This document shows, piece after piece, positions 28,118-37,611 of a stretch of DNA of 64,000 nt. Each line of letters starts with the position of its first letter. Position 1 is the first letter of the stretch. The notes under the pieces were generated by a model. It ran no database searches, was not told where the DNA came from, and worked only from the letters and a program-made list of their open reading frames with translations. The DNA is from Paenibacillus sp. NAIST15-1. Lineage in GTDB: Bacteria; Bacillota; Bacilli; Paenibacillales; Paenibacillaceae. The position numbers and the translations under genes were made by a program. The stretch spans positions 372,001-436,000 of the forward strand of contig NZ_BBYF01000002.1 in assembly GCF_001894745.1 (NCBI RefSeq), given 5' to 3'.

Positions 28118-30109
28118 ATGGTCGAGCAAGTCGATATGTTCGGACAGTCGCCTGAGAATGGGGGGGCATCTGGCAACCGCAATTCTGAGTATGGGGCTGA
28201 CGACATTCAAGTGCTCGAAGGGCTTGTCGCGGTACGCAAACGGCCAGGGATGTATATTGGCAGTACAAGCTCCTCGGGGCTGCATCATCTGGTATGGGAA
28301 ATCGTAGACAACGCTGTCGACGAGCATCTCGCCAAATTTTGCTCTCAGATTGATGTGACAATTCACAAGGACCAGTCGGTCACCGTTCGAGACAATGGAC
28401 GAGGAATTCCGACAGGTATGCATAAGACAGGGGTACCGACCCCGCAGGTCGTCTATACGATCTTGCATGCGGGTGGTAAGTTCGGTGGTGCAGGCTATAA
28501 GAAATCTGGCGGTCTGCACGGCGTTGGCGCTTCAGTCACGAATGCGTTATCGGAATGGCTTGAGGTGGAGATTTGTCGAGACGGCAAGATTCATCGCATG
28601 CGCTTTGAGACATGGACGGATAAGAAAGGCAAAGAGCATGTCGGCGAACCGGTAACGGGGCTGGAGATTGTCGGTAATACGAATCGCACAGGCACGAAGG
28701 TAACGTTCAAGCCGGATGCGAAGGTATTCCATGGCAATATTCATTTGAATTATGACAATCTTGCTGAACGATTGCAGGAGATTGCATTTTTGAACTCTGG
28801 CTTACGGGTCACATTGAAAGATGAGCGGACAGGGAAGGAAGAAACTTTCCTTTATGAAGGCGGAGCAAGCGAGTTTGTACGCTTTTTAAATGAAGATAAA
28901 AACGTGCTGCATGAAGTGATTCATTTCACTGCTGAGAAGGATGATGTTGAGGTTGAGATTGCACTTCAATATAACGATGGGTATACGGAGACAATCGTAT
29001 CGTTTGTAAACTCGATCCCAACTCGTGGCGGCGGTACGCATGAGACAGGCTTCAAGACAGCCTACACGCGTGTGATGAATGAATATGCGCGCAAGAACAG
29101 CTTGTTGAAGGAAAAGGATAAAAACCTAGACGGCAACGACCTACGGGAAGGCATGATGTCGGTCATTAATGTGAAGATGTCCGATGTGGAATTTGTCGGT
29201 CAGACGAAGGATCAGCTTGGTAGTGCCATGGCTAGGGGTGCTGTAGATACAATCGTAGCAGAGCATATGAGCATTTTCCTGGAGGAGAACCCACAAATTG
29301 CGCAGATGTTAGTCAAGAAGGCCATTCAGGCGTCAAGGGCGCGTGAAGCGGCACGTAAGGCGAGAGAGGATGTGCGCTCAGGCAAGAAGCGCAGCGAGAG
29401 CTCAAACCTTAACGGCAAGCTGACACCAGCGCAGTCTAAGGATTATACACGCAATGAGCTCTTTATCGTCGAAGGGGACTCGGCGGGCGGTTCTGCGAAG
29501 CAAGGGCGCGATTCCAAGACGCAGGCAATCCTGCCGCTGAAGGGAAAGCCGATGAACCCGGAGAAGGCCAAGCTGGCCGACATCTTGAAGAATGATGAAT
29601 ATCGGACAATTATCCATGCAATCGGAGCAGGGGTAGGCTCCGACTTCGATGCGGATGAGAGCAACTACGCGAAGATCATTATTATGACAGATGCCGATAC
29701 TGACGGTGCGCATATTCAGGTGCTGCTGCTCACGTTCTTCTATCGTTATATGCGTCAGCTTATTGATAAGGGCAAGGTATATATTGCACAGCCTCCGCTC
29801 TATAAGATATCGCATAAGAAGGGCAAGCACTCGACGGTTCGCTATGCTTGGACGGACGAGCAGCTTGCCAGCTACGTGAAGCAGTTCGGACAAAGCGCTG
29901 AAATTCAACGCTATAAGGGTCTTGGCGAAATGAATCCCGATCAACTGTGGGAAACGACGATGGATCCGGAGACGAGAACACTGCTGCAGGTGCAGATCGA
30001 TGACGCTGCCAAGGCAGAGCGCCGTGTGACGACATTAATGGGCGACAAGGTGGAGCCGCGTAAGCGCTGGATCGTAGAGAACGTTGACTTTGCGGAGTTC
30101 GAGGAATAG
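28118..30109 (+). CDS. parE: DNA topoisomerase IV subunit B
   Basis: 663 residues. GHKL ATPase domain with EIVDNAVDE, DNGRGIP and GGLHGVGASVTNALS; transducer; and Toprim domain with VEGDSAGGSAKQGRD and TDADTDGAH. ParE rather than GyrB is indicated by the stretch REAARKARE followed by GKLTPAQSK, by KLADILKNDEYRTIIHAIGAG, and by the parC gene 15 nt downstream. It decatenates daughter chromosomes with ParC. AAGGAGG lies 7 nt before the ATG. Confidence 0.95.
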   Translation: MVEQVDMFGQSPENGGASGNRNSEYGADDIQVLEGLVAVRKRPGMYIGSTSSSGLHHLVWEIVDNAVDEHLAKFCSQIDVTIHKDQSVTVRDNGRGIPTGMHKTGVPTPQVVYTILHAGGKFGGAGYKKSGGLHGVGASVTNALSEWLEVEICRDGKIHRMRFETWTDKKGKEHVGEPVTGLEIVGNTNRTGTKVTFKPDAKVFHGNIHLNYDNLAERLQEIAFLNSGLRVTLKDERTGKEETFLYEGGASEFVRFLNEDKNVLHEVIHFTAEKDDVEVEIALQYNDGYTETIVSFVNSIPTRGGGTHETGFKTAYTRVMNEYARKNSLLKEKDKNLDGNDLREGMMSVINVKMSDVEFVGQTKDQLGSAMARGAVDTIVAEHMSIFLEENPQIAQMLVKKAIQASRAREAARKAREDVRSGKKRSESSNLNGKLTPAQSKDYTRNELFIVEGDSAGGSAKQGRDSKTQAILPLKGKPMNPEKAKLADILKNDEYRTIIHAIGAGVGSDFDADESNYAKIIIMTDADTDGAHIQVLLLTFFYRYMRQLIDKGKVYIAQPPLYKISHKKGKHSTVRYAWTDEQLASYVKQFGQSAEIQRYKGLGEMNPDQLWETTMDPETRTLLQVQIDDAAKAERRVTTLMGDKVEPRKRWIVENVDFAEFEE

Positions 30110-30124
30110 AAAGGTGAGAGACAC

Positions 30125-32572
30125 ATGAGCGTATCGGAACAATTCAAACCCGCGTTCTTGGAAGACGTGGTTGGCGACCGGTTCGGGCGCTATTCCAAAT
30201 ATATCATTCAAGATCGTGCGATACCCGATGTCAGGGACGGTCTCAAGCCGGTACAGCGACGCATCTTGTATGCAATGTATGAATCCGGCAACACACCGGA
30301 AAAGCCATACCGTAAGTCGGCCAAGACGGTCGGGGACGTCATGGGTAATTACCACCCGCACGGGGATTCTTCAATATATGACGGCATGGTGCGCATGGCG
30401 CAGCCATGGAAGATGGGGCATGTCCTGATTGACGGTCACGGCAACTGGGGGTCAATCGATGATGATCCAGCAGCTGCAATGCGTTATACAGAAGCCAGAT
30501 TGTCCTCCATTGCTATGGAGCTGCTTCGGGATATTGAGAAAGACACCGTTCCGTTCCGTCCAAATTTTGATAATACGGAAGAAGAGCCTGTTGTACTGCC
30601 TTCGCGCTTCCCGAACTTGCTCGTAAATGGTGTTAGCGGGATTTCGTCCGGCTTTGCAACGGAAATCCCCACACATAATTTGCGGGAAGTGATTGAGGCA
30701 TGCATCGCCATGATCGACAAGCCCGAGATTGATCTGGATGAGATTATTAACATTGTGCAAGGTCCGGATTTCCCTACAGGCGGAATCATCATGGGTGCGG
30801 AAGGCATTCGCGATGCATATCGTTCGGGTAAGGGCCGCATTTACATTCGCGCGAAGACGGATATTGAGGAGATGCGCGGAGGTCGTCAGCAGATCGTCGT
30901 TACCGAAATCCCGTATCAGGTCGTGAAGTCGCGTCTCGTTACCGCAATGGAGAACATCCGATTAGAGAAGAAAGTAGACGGTATTGCAGAGGTTCGTGAT
31001 GAAAGTGGACGCGAAGGGATGCGTATCGTCGTTGAGCTGAAGAAGGACGCGGATGCGAACGGCATTTTGAACTATTTGTTCAAGAAGACCGACTTGCAAG
31101 TGACCTATAACTTCAACATGGTAGCGATCGTGAACAAGGCTCCGATGCAAATGGGCATTTTGCCTATGCTCCAAGCCTACATTGAACACCAGAAGGAAGT
31201 TGTCACGAATCGTACCCAATATGACTTGTCGAAGGCAGAAGACCGCGCACATGTGTTGGAGGGCTTGGTCAAGGCGCTTGATATATTAGATGCGGTTATC
31301 GCGACTATCAAAGCTTCGAAGAATCGTCAGGATGCACAACATAACTTGATTGAACAATTTGGCTTCTCCGAACGTCAAGCTGATGCGATCTTGACATTGC
31401 AACTGTACCGCTTGACGAATCTGGAATTGACTTCATTGATGAAGGAATTAGAGGATATTCGCAAGAAGGTTGCCGACCTTCGTTCGATTCTGGAGAGCAG
31501 CAAGAAGCTGATGAAGGTAATTAAGAAGGAACTGACGGATATTCGTGATCGATATGGAATTGATCGCCGTTCAGTCGTGCAGGGGGAAGTCGAGGAAATC
31601 AAGGTGAACCTTGAGGTCATCGTAAATGCCGAGGATGTTCTCGTCACCTTGTCCAATGATGGATACATCAAGCGGACGAGTCAGCTATCCTTCACACGAT
31701 CTGGCGGAGAATGGGATGCATCTGGTGTTAAGGAAGGCGACTACATCCGTCAAATTTATGAAGTGAACACCTTGGATCGCCTGCTTATCTTTACGCAGCG
31801 GGGACAATATTTCTCCTTGCCTGTCCATATGATTCCAGAATTCAAGTGGAAGGACAATGGTACAGCCATCGTCAATGTGATTCCGATTGCGAAGGAAGAC
31901 TCTATCGTAGCTGTTATTCCAGTCAAGTCATTCGCAGACGAGTTGAGTTCGCTCTTGTTCGTTACGCGTCGTGGCCAAGTAAAGCGTACGATGCTCAAGG
32001 AATACGAAACCAACCGTACAGGGGCAGTCGCTGCTTGTAAAGTAGCAGACCAAGATGCGTTGTTGGCTGTCATGCTCAGTGATGGGGCAGCAGACCTTCT
32101 TCTCGTGACCGAGCAAGGAATGTCTATCCGATTTACAGAAGCGGAAGTGAATCCGATGGGACGCGCAGCTGGTGGTGTTCGTGGAATGCAGCTTAAGGAT
32201 GACGATGCAATCACAGCAGCTCTTCGGGTCACTGGTGAAGAGGGCGAGATTACTGTTCTAACGGATATTGGATGGGGCAAGCGTTCGTTGCTGCTGGATT
32301 ACCCAACACAGGGACGCGGCGGTAAAGGAATGGCTACATTCGAGTTCAAAGAAGGGAAGCGAGTGAAGCCGAATGGGAAGAAGTTAATTGGCGCTTACTT
32401 CAGTAAAGAGTCGTATCCGATTACGATCATTACGGAACAGGGACGATTGCATCAGCTTATTACTGAACATGCCCCTCTCATGGATAAGAGAGCGCAAGGC
32501 CGAAGCTTGGTTGCAATCGATAAGGAAGATAGTATTGTAAATACGATGATTATTACCCCACCATCCGTCTAA
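30125..32572 (+). CDS. parC: DNA topoisomerase IV subunit A
   Basis: 815 residues. The breakage-reunion domain has the quinolone-resistance region [15 protein letters not shown], with the usual Ser and acidic residue intact, and the catalytic tyrosine in [11 protein letters not shown]. The C-terminal half is a beta-pinwheel ([15 protein letters not shown]). It forms the ParC2E2 tetramer. GAAAGGTGAG precedes the ATG. The stop overlaps by 3 nt the end of a small gene on the other strand. Confidence 0.95.
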   Translation: MSVSEQFKPAFLEDVVGDRFGRYSKYIIQDRAIPDVRDGLKPVQRRILYAMYESGNTPEKPYRKSAKTVGDVMGNYHPHGDSSIYDGMVRMAQPWKMGHVLIDGHGNWGSIDDDPAAAMRYTEARLSSIAMELLRDIEKDTVPFRPNFDNTEEEPVVLPSRFPNLLVNGVSGISSGFATEIPTHNLREVIEACIAMIDKPEIDLDEIINIVQGPDFPTGGIIMGAEGIRDAYRSGKGRIYIRAKTDIEEMRGGRQQIVVTEIPYQVVKSRLVTAMENIRLEKKVDGIAEVRDESGREGMRIVVELKKDADANGILNYLFKKTDLQVTYNFNMVAIVNKAPMQMGILPMLQAYIEHQKEVVTNRTQYDLSKAEDRAHVLEGLVKALDILDAVIATIKASKNRQDAQHNLIEQFGFSERQADAILTLQLYRLTNLELTSLMKELEDIRKKVADLRSILESSKKLMKVIKKELTDIRDRYGIDRRSVVQGEVEEIKVNLEVIVNAEDVLVTLSNDGYIKRTSQLSFTRSGGEWDASGVKEGDYIRQIYEVNTLDRLLIFTQRGQYFSLPVHMIPEFKWKDNGTAIVNVIPIAKEDSIVAVIPVKSFADELSSLLFVTRRGQVKRTMLKEYETNRTGAVAACKVADQDALLAVMLSDGAADLLLVTEQGMSIRFTEAEVNPMGRAAGGVRGMQLKDDDAITAALRVTGEEGEITVLTDIGWGKRSLLLDYPTQGRGGKGMATFEFKEGKRVKPNGKKLIGAYFSKESYPITIITEQGRLHQLITEHAPLMDKRAQGRSLVAIDKEDSIVNTMIITPPSV

Positions 32573-32736
32573 TCGAATGGCTTGTGCGGTGGATTCAACA
32601 CATCGTGCAGGGTATTGATAATCTCTAATAGGACCCACAATGGTACGGGCTCATCGAGTCGTTCTATCCATTGTGGGTCTTTTATGATCCCGATCTCCAT
32701 TGCTTTGCGGAAAATACCGGATTTGTCCTGATCCAT
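32569..32736 (-). CDS. Small antisense gene, 55 residues, unknown
   Basis: An ATG at 32736 follows a near-perfect GAGGAGGGG with 5-nt spacing and opens 55 codons to TAG at 32571-32569. The product starts [20 protein letters not shown] and reads on through [14 protein letters not shown]; it has one amphipathic hydrophobic segment and no recognised domain. It ends tail-to-tail with parC. The terminator of parC lies entirely inside the frame. The strong ribosome binding site argues for a real gene. The overlap with a terminator argues for caution. Confidence 0.55.
   Translation of the reverse strand: MDQDKSGIFRKAMEIGIIKDPQWIERLDEPVPLWVLLEIINTLHDVLNPPHKPFD
32632..32684 (+). terminator. Rho-independent terminator of parEC
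   Basis: GACCCACAATGG and CCATTGTGGGTC form a perfect 12-bp stem around a 24-nt loop, followed by TTTTAT on the plus strand. Confidence 0.8.
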
Positions 32737-32908
32737 TGTGTCCCCTCCTCGCAGTTAAAGCATCAAATTAGTGAGAAGTTGGTGTGATAGATGCCTATAC
32801 AACAGTATATGTGCTAGTTGATTGCTTGGTTCCTGAACTTTCTTTGGCAATAAATTTGTAATTAAATGGCATTATGCTAAGATTAGGGATGTCCTATCTA
32901 CTTTGCTG

Positions 32909-32917
32909 TGGTATAAT
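32909..32917 (+). promoter_or_regulatory. Extended -10 promoter of the marR gene
   Basis: TGG-TATAAT is an extended -10 element 45 nt upstream of the MarR start. No clear -35 is seen, as is common with extended -10 promoters. Confidence 0.55.
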
Positions 32918-32962
32918 TTAGGTGTTTGTAGATCGACATGGAATAAAGGGGGAGTCGTTTGC

Positions 32963-33433
32963 ATGCATGCAACCGAATTTGCCAAGCTATGGTCGAAGTT
33001 ATCCAAGGATTATAAGTCAATGATGGACGAGTCCCTGGCGCCAAGCTTGACAGAGAGCCAGTTAACCGTATTAGAACGAATTGCGGAATATGGGAAGGTT
33101 AAGCCTTCTGATCTGTTGCCTCACTTAGCTACGACTCCTGCTGCGATTACAACATTGATGGATCGGATGGAGAAGAATGCTCTAATTATTCGAGAGCGAG
33201 ACCAGGATGATCGTCGAATTGTGTGGATCCAGGCAACCGAATTCGGAGAACAGGAAATGCGCCGTGGAGTCGCTATTCGAGAGAACTACTGGAATGAAAT
33301 TTTACATCGGATCTCAACGCATAACCAGCAGCTGCTTATCCTTTTGCTTGGCAAGCTAACTCAGCCGCCACAACCGTCTACTGTTGAGAAAGAGACGGCT
33401 GCAGCGTCAGAGCCTGTTCGTGCAGGCCAATAA
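32963..33433 (+). CDS. MarR-family transcriptional regulator
   Basis: 156 residues. The central winged helix is clear: LTVLERIAEYGKVKPSDLL, then TTPAAITTLMDRMEKNALI and the wing RERDQDDRRIVWIQATEFG. The start at 32963 is chosen because AAGGGGGAG precedes it by 9 nt; the frame is open further upstream. It lies between the parEC terminator and capA, with which it converges. No adjacent transporter suggests a target. Confidence 0.88.
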   Translation: MHATEFAKLWSKLSKDYKSMMDESLAPSLTESQLTVLERIAEYGKVKPSDLLPHLATTPAAITTLMDRMEKNALIIRERDQDDRRIVWIQATEFGEQEMRRGVAIRENYWNEILHRISTHNQQLLILLLGKLTQPPQPSTVEKETAAASEPVRAGQ

Positions 33434-33434
33434 T

Positions 33435-34805
33435 CTATGGTGAAGGCGAGACATTGAGTATAACCGGTACAGCCGATCTTGAGGCAAGATGGCTTGTCGC
33501 ACTGGTGAGCATCTTTTTCATTGCCTGATATTGCTGTGTGCTTAATCGATTGTCAGAATGTGATTTGATCGTTTGTTCCAGTGGGAGTACACGGTACTTG
33601 CGCTTGTCACGGGCACCATCAATATGCACCCATGTTGGGATCGTTGTCACATTTTTTAGTTCGATTGTGCCTTCAGGCATATGCTTATTAATTTCTACAC
33701 CGAAGATTACTCCAATATCAGTACCATTGCCTGTCTGATTGGATATAAAGTTCCCCATTGAATAAATAATAAGCCCATCGCGCTTAGAGCCGTCGGGCTC
33801 TCTTACCGTAATACGCTCATAGGGTTGAATGACATGTGGATGAGAGCCCAATATAATATCTGCTCCAGCTTGGATCAGCGAACGCGCCAGTCGAATTTGC
33901 TCTTGATTCGGCGTGTGCTCATATTCAGTGCCGAAATGAATGGCAATTGCGACAACGTCAGCTCCAGCCTTCTTCGTATTCTGAATATCCTGTATCATGC
34001 GCTTCTCATCAATGAGAGAGACAAGATAAGGCTTCTGCTTCGGGAGCGGGATGCCATTTGTTCCGTACGTATACGCGAGAATGCCTAGTTGTATTCCGTT
34101 TTTCTCAACTAATGTTGGCTGCTTGGATTCCCATAATGAGGCGGAGAGTCCCTTCGTTACCAGTCCTTTTTTCTTCAACACTTCCAATGTGCGCAGGGCT
34201 CCGGCTTCATATCGATCTAATGAATGATTGTTCGCCGCCGTTACAATATTGAAGCCTGCGAACTTCAAGGCATCTGCAAGCTCTGGTGGTGCGTTGAACA
34301 TGGGGTATCCGGTATAGACCTTCTCGCCGCCTAGCAATGGAGTCTCCAGATTCGCCCAGCACCAATCTGCTGTCTCGAGAATAGGCTTCACCTTAGTAAA
34401 ATAGGTCTTGAAATTGTATGTGCCTGTCTTCTTATTAAAATAGGCAGGAAACTGAGGGGAGTGCATCATAATATCTCCTACCGCAAGAAGCTTGCCGGAA
34501 AGAGTATATGGCTTTGCCTTCGTGTTGTTAGGCGGCATAGTGGCCGTACTAGCCGGGATGTTCGTAGAAGAGTTGAGATGATCGGCATCGGTCGATGAAG
34601 GTGAACTGTCCTTATGCTGAGCTAGTGCTGTTTTGTGTGCCGGTTGAGGCTTTGTCTGCTGTTCGCTGCCCGTTGTTGATTGCGAACTAGATGCATCTTG
34701 ATCGACAAGCTGTGATGGCGCGGCAATTGCGCAAGCAGTGGATAAAATCAAGAGAACAATTGCAATGACCAGCAATCCTGTTCGTACATACCGTCCGTTA
34801 CTCAT
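33435..34805 (-). CDS. CapA-family (poly-gamma-glutamate synthesis-like) surface protein
   Basis: 456 residues. An N-terminal hydrophobic segment (about 8-28) is signal or anchor, followed by a Ser/Thr-rich linker. The CapA metallophosphatase-like domain starts near residue 100: AVGDIMMHSPQF, WANLETPLLGG, VTAANNHSLDRYEAG, AIHFGTEYEHTPN and LGSHPHVIQPYE. PgsA/CapA proteins support export or anchoring of poly-gamma-glutamate, but no pgsB or pgsC is nearby. Many orphan CapA proteins exist with unknown roles. AAAGGAGG lies about 11 nt upstream. Confidence 0.85.
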   Translation of the reverse strand: MSNGRYVRTGLLVIAIVLLILSTACAIAAPSQLVDQDASSSQSTTGSEQQTKPQPAHKTALAQHKDSSPSSTDADHLNSSTNIPASTATMPPNNTKAKPYTLSGKLLAVGDIMMHSPQFPAYFNKKTGTYNFKTYFTKVKPILETADWCWANLETPLLGGEKVYTGYPMFNAPPELADALKFAGFNIVTAANNHSLDRYEAGALRTLEVLKKKGLVTKGLSASLWESKQPTLVEKNGIQLGILAYTYGTNGIPLPKQKPYLVSLIDEKRMIQDIQNTKKAGADVVAIAIHFGTEYEHTPNQEQIRLARSLIQAGADIILGSHPHVIQPYERITVREPDGSKRDGLIIYSMGNFISNQTGNGTDIGVIFGVEINKHMPEGTIELKNVTTIPTWVHIDGARDKRKYRVLPLEQTIKSHSDNRLSTQQYQAMKKMLTSATSHLASRSAVPVILNVSPSP

Positions 34806-34896
34806 TTTCCTATTTTCCTCCTTTCATACACGAATAACACCATGCGTTAAATGAGCATGACTGAATGATGACTGTGTCTGCAAATGAACGCATCGT

Positions 34897-34943
34897 GTAC
34901 AATCGCATCGAGAGAAGGCTGCTTCTCAGCAATGCGATCGTAC
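34897..34943. repeat. Long orphan stem-loop between the capA-like and RluA genes
   Basis: GTACAATCGCAT pairs with ATGCGATCGTAC with one mismatch, and an inner GAGAAG-GCTG-CTTCTC hairpin stacks inside. No T run on either side, so it is not a simple terminator. It lies 92 nt upstream of the capA-like start. Confidence 0.5.
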
Positions 34944-35025
34944 AATCACGGTGTTGCGTGCGATGATTATTTACCGAATCGGTAAGATTGCCCCAGCTTG
35001 ATTGTTGATGTACATGGAGAATACA

Positions 35026-35739
35026 TCAATAGGAAGAATAGATTGCCGGATCCCAGAGATTCCATGGGTATTCCATGGGCGGCTGAGATCTAAACTCCAT
35101 AACTTCCTTCGTAGTCGGATGGGGGAACGATAGCTGCACAGACCATAGAGCAATCTGCTGACCAGGCTTATTGCGATCAGCGCCGTACTTCTGATCTCCA
35201 TATAATGGACAACCAATCGTTTTCATTTGTACGCGAATTTGGTGCGGTCGTCCGGTATGAAGCTCTATACGCACAAGCGTCATGTCGCCGCTCATGCCAG
35301 CTACCTCATAAGACAGGCGTGCCTCCTTGGCTCCTGAAGTTCCAGGAGCAACAGCGCGGACTGTGTTCGTGCGGACATCCTTCAGCAAATGGTGAGTTAA
35401 TGTCCCGTTGGTCTTAGCTGGACGGCCGTGAACGACAGCCATGTAAGTCTTGCCCAGCTTGTGTGTGCGAACGACATCAGATAAGCGTGAGGCAGCCTTG
35501 CTCGTCTTCGCGAATACCATGGCTCCACCGACAGGACGATCCAATCGGTGGACTAGACCTACATAGACATTGCCAGGCTTCGCATAACGCTCCTTCAAGT
35601 CTTGCTTCAGTAAGGTCACCATATCTGCATCCTGCGTATCGTCCGCTTGTGACAAGATATTAACTGGCTTCTCGACAACGATTACGTGATTATCCTCGTA
35701 TAAGATGCCAATATGCGGAGTTGCAGGTTGGCCTAACAT
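35026..35739 (-). CDS. RluA-family pseudouridine synthase
   Basis: 237 residues without an S4 domain. The catalytic motif GLVHRLDRPVGG carries the nucleophilic aspartate, and the C-terminal HTGRPHQIRVQM and GCPLYGDQKYG are typical of RluA. It isomerises uridine in rRNA or tRNA; the exact position cannot be read from sequence. GGGAGG lies inside the end of the upstream methyltransferase gene, 6 nt away. The two form an RNA-modification pair. Confidence 0.9.
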   Translation of the reverse strand: MLGQPATPHIGILYEDNHVIVVEKPVNILSQADDTQDADMVTLLKQDLKERYAKPGNVYVGLVHRLDRPVGGAMVFAKTSKAASRLSDVVRTHKLGKTYMAVVHGRPAKTNGTLTHHLLKDVRTNTVRAVAPGTSGAKEARLSYEVAGMSGDMTLVRIELHTGRPHQIRVQMKTIGCPLYGDQKYGADRNKPGQQIALWSVQLSFPHPTTKEVMEFRSQPPMEYPWNLWDPAIYSSY

Positions 35740-35745
35740 CTATCG

Positions 35746-36609
35746 TTATGCCTCCCATCTTCCCAATATACCGCAAGGGAGTACCATACCGGACTTCGTA
35801 ATCGGGATGCCTATTTCACCTGAGGACAGCTTGCCGCCGTAGCGCTTTTTCATTGTCATACTCAGCATATTGCTTAGTACGGTAGGCGAGATCCCAGTCG
35901 TATATGAATTGATTTGCAGGAAAAGTGGATTGTCCGACATAATTGTCGTACAGAACTCAAGAAACGGATACAAGCTTTGCTCCAGCTTCCACGTTTCACC
36001 GCCAGGTCCTCTACCATAGGAAGGGGGATCCATAATGATGGCGTCATATTTGTTGCCTCTGCGCTGCTCTCTTTGTACGAACTTGAATACATCGTCCGTG
36101 ATGAAACGGATAGGGTGGGATTCCAAACCGGACAACGCGGCATTTTCCTTCGCCCACTGCACCATCCCCTTAGCAGCGTCAACATGGCAGACTTCGGCGC
36201 CGGCAGATGCACAGGCCACTGTTGCACCGCCAGTATAAGCGAACAGGTTAAGAACTTTAATTGGACGATTCGCACTCTTAATTTTGTTCATCATCCAGTC
36301 CCAGTTTACTGCTTGTTCAGGGAACAGACCTGTGTGTTTAAAGTTCGTTGGCTTAATATAGAACTTGAGATGCTTGTATTCAATCGTCCAACGCTCTGGA
36401 ATAGGCTTCTTCATATCCCATTGACCGCCGCCAGAGGAACTGCGATGATAATGGCCGTGTACATTGCGCCAAATATCTGTCTCCTTTTCAAGAGGCCATA
36501 TGATTTGTGGATCGGGACGACGAAGCACTACATCTCCCCAGCGTTCAAGCTTCTCTCCGCCGCCTGTATCAATTAATTCATAGTCTTTCCAGTCAGTAGA
36601 CATGTACAT
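35746..36609 (-). CDS. Class I SAM-dependent methyltransferase, RlmI/RlmK-like
   Basis: 287 residues. The SAM motif I is VLNLFAYTGGATVACASAGAE, then VDAAKGMVQWAKENA, and the target-base loop MDPPSYGRGPGGETWKLE. This is the pattern of rRNA cytosine or guanine methyltransferases related to RlmI and the RlmK part of RlmKL, here without the N-terminal PUA domain. The likely substrate is 23S rRNA, supported by the RluA-type gene 6 nt downstream. The ATG at 36609 has AGGAAG about 8 nt upstream. Confidence 0.85.
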   Translation of the reverse strand: MYMSTDWKDYELIDTGGGEKLERWGDVVLRRPDPQIIWPLEKETDIWRNVHGHYHRSSSGGGQWDMKKPIPERWTIEYKHLKFYIKPTNFKHTGLFPEQAVNWDWMMNKIKSANRPIKVLNLFAYTGGATVACASAGAEVCHVDAAKGMVQWAKENAALSGLESHPIRFITDDVFKFVQREQRRGNKYDAIIMDPPSYGRGPGGETWKLEQSLYPFLEFCTTIMSDNPLFLQINSYTTGISPTVLSNMLSMTMKKRYGGKLSSGEIGIPITKSGMVLPCGILGRWEA

Positions 36610-36702
36610 GTAATGTGACTTCCTTTCTTCTGTTCAAACTTCCTTAACACTAAGCGTTATTGTACTATAAACAAGCCCAAGCTTCCAGAAAGTTTACGAA
36701 AG

Positions 36703-36737
36703 CAATACCCGCATGAGATGAATTCATGCGGGTATTG
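36703..36737 (-). terminator. Hairpin after the response-regulator gene
   Basis: CAATACCCGCATGA and TCATGCGGGTATTG pair perfectly over 14 bp around GATGAAT, 12 nt beyond the stop of the response regulator. On the minus strand the tail is only mildly T-rich. Confidence 0.65.
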
Positions 36738-36749
36738 GTGTAGAACTGG

Positions 36750-37451
36750 TTATTCGGTTTGAAATTTGTACCCTACACCTCGTACGGTTACGATGTAGCG
36801 TGGGCGTGTAGGATCCGGTTCAATCTTCTTGCGTAGATTGCTAATATGTACCATGAGTGTTCGTGTATCACCGAAGCTCTCGGTATTCCAGATATGCTGA
36901 TACAATTGTTCTAACTTGAATACTTTGTTCGGCGATTGTGCCAAATACGCGAGTAAGTCGAATTCTTTGGCAGATAGTGCAACAGCTCTGCCTTGTACGG
37001 TCACGGTGTGGCTCTGCAAATCCATCTCCAATTCTTCGTAGGACAGTCTATGTTGAGCCGAGCGTTGCAGTGCTTGAGCAGACAGAGAGTTGCGGCGCAA
37101 ATGGGCCTTGACCCTAGCAACGAGTTGACTAGGGCTGAATGGCTTCGTAATGTAATCATCTCCACCGACTGTAAGACCTAATATAATGTCTACATCGTCA
37201 CTCTTGCAGCTTATAAAGAGGATTGGAACATTCGATGTCTTGCGCACTTCCTTGCATACCTCAATACCATCTAGCGACTTGAGGAGGATGTCCAAAATAA
37301 TTAAGTCTGGTTCAATTTCCTTCATCATCTGTAAGGCGGTATATCCGTTGTCTGCAACGTATACACGGTAGCCTTCCCTGCGCAAATATAAGGATATGAG
37401 TTCGGTAATCTCTATTTCATCATCTACGATTAATATTTTGCTCTCGTTCAC
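36750..37451 (-). CDS. OmpR/PhoB-family response regulator
   Basis: 233 residues. The receiver domain has the acidic pair near ILIVDDEIE, the phosphorylation aspartate in LIILDILL, and the lysine in ITKPFSP. The C-terminal winged helix has LSAKEFDLLAYLAQSPNKVF and RTLMVHISNLRKKIE. It is divergent from a histidine kinase gene across 160 nt, an unusual arrangement since cognate pairs are normally cotranscribed. They are most likely partners. Confidence 0.9.
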   Translation of the reverse strand: MNESKILIVDDEIEITELISLYLRREGYRVYVADNGYTALQMMKEIEPDLIILDILLKSLDGIEVCKEVRKTSNVPILFISCKSDDVDIILGLTVGGDDYITKPFSPSQLVARVKAHLRRNSLSAQALQRSAQHRLSYEELEMDLQSHTVTVQGRAVALSAKEFDLLAYLAQSPNKVFKLEQLYQHIWNTESFGDTRTLMVHISNLRKKIEPDPTRPRYIVTVRGVGYKFQTE

Positions 37452-37611
37452 TGCAGGTTATCACCTCCGCCACTTCTTTCATTATAGCGAAAATCGTCAG
37501 GATATGGCAATCTATTCCTAATTGCGACATGAAACCTTAATTCCTTGGATTCTTCTATCGTCAAATAAGAAAGTATGTTATAAAATGGAAGGGTTGAGGA
37601 GGGCGTCATCG

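Noticed and set aside
34971-35216. 81-codon frame antisense and out of phase with the RluA gene
   Set aside because: Overlaps a well-supported gene in another frame and lacks a start signal.
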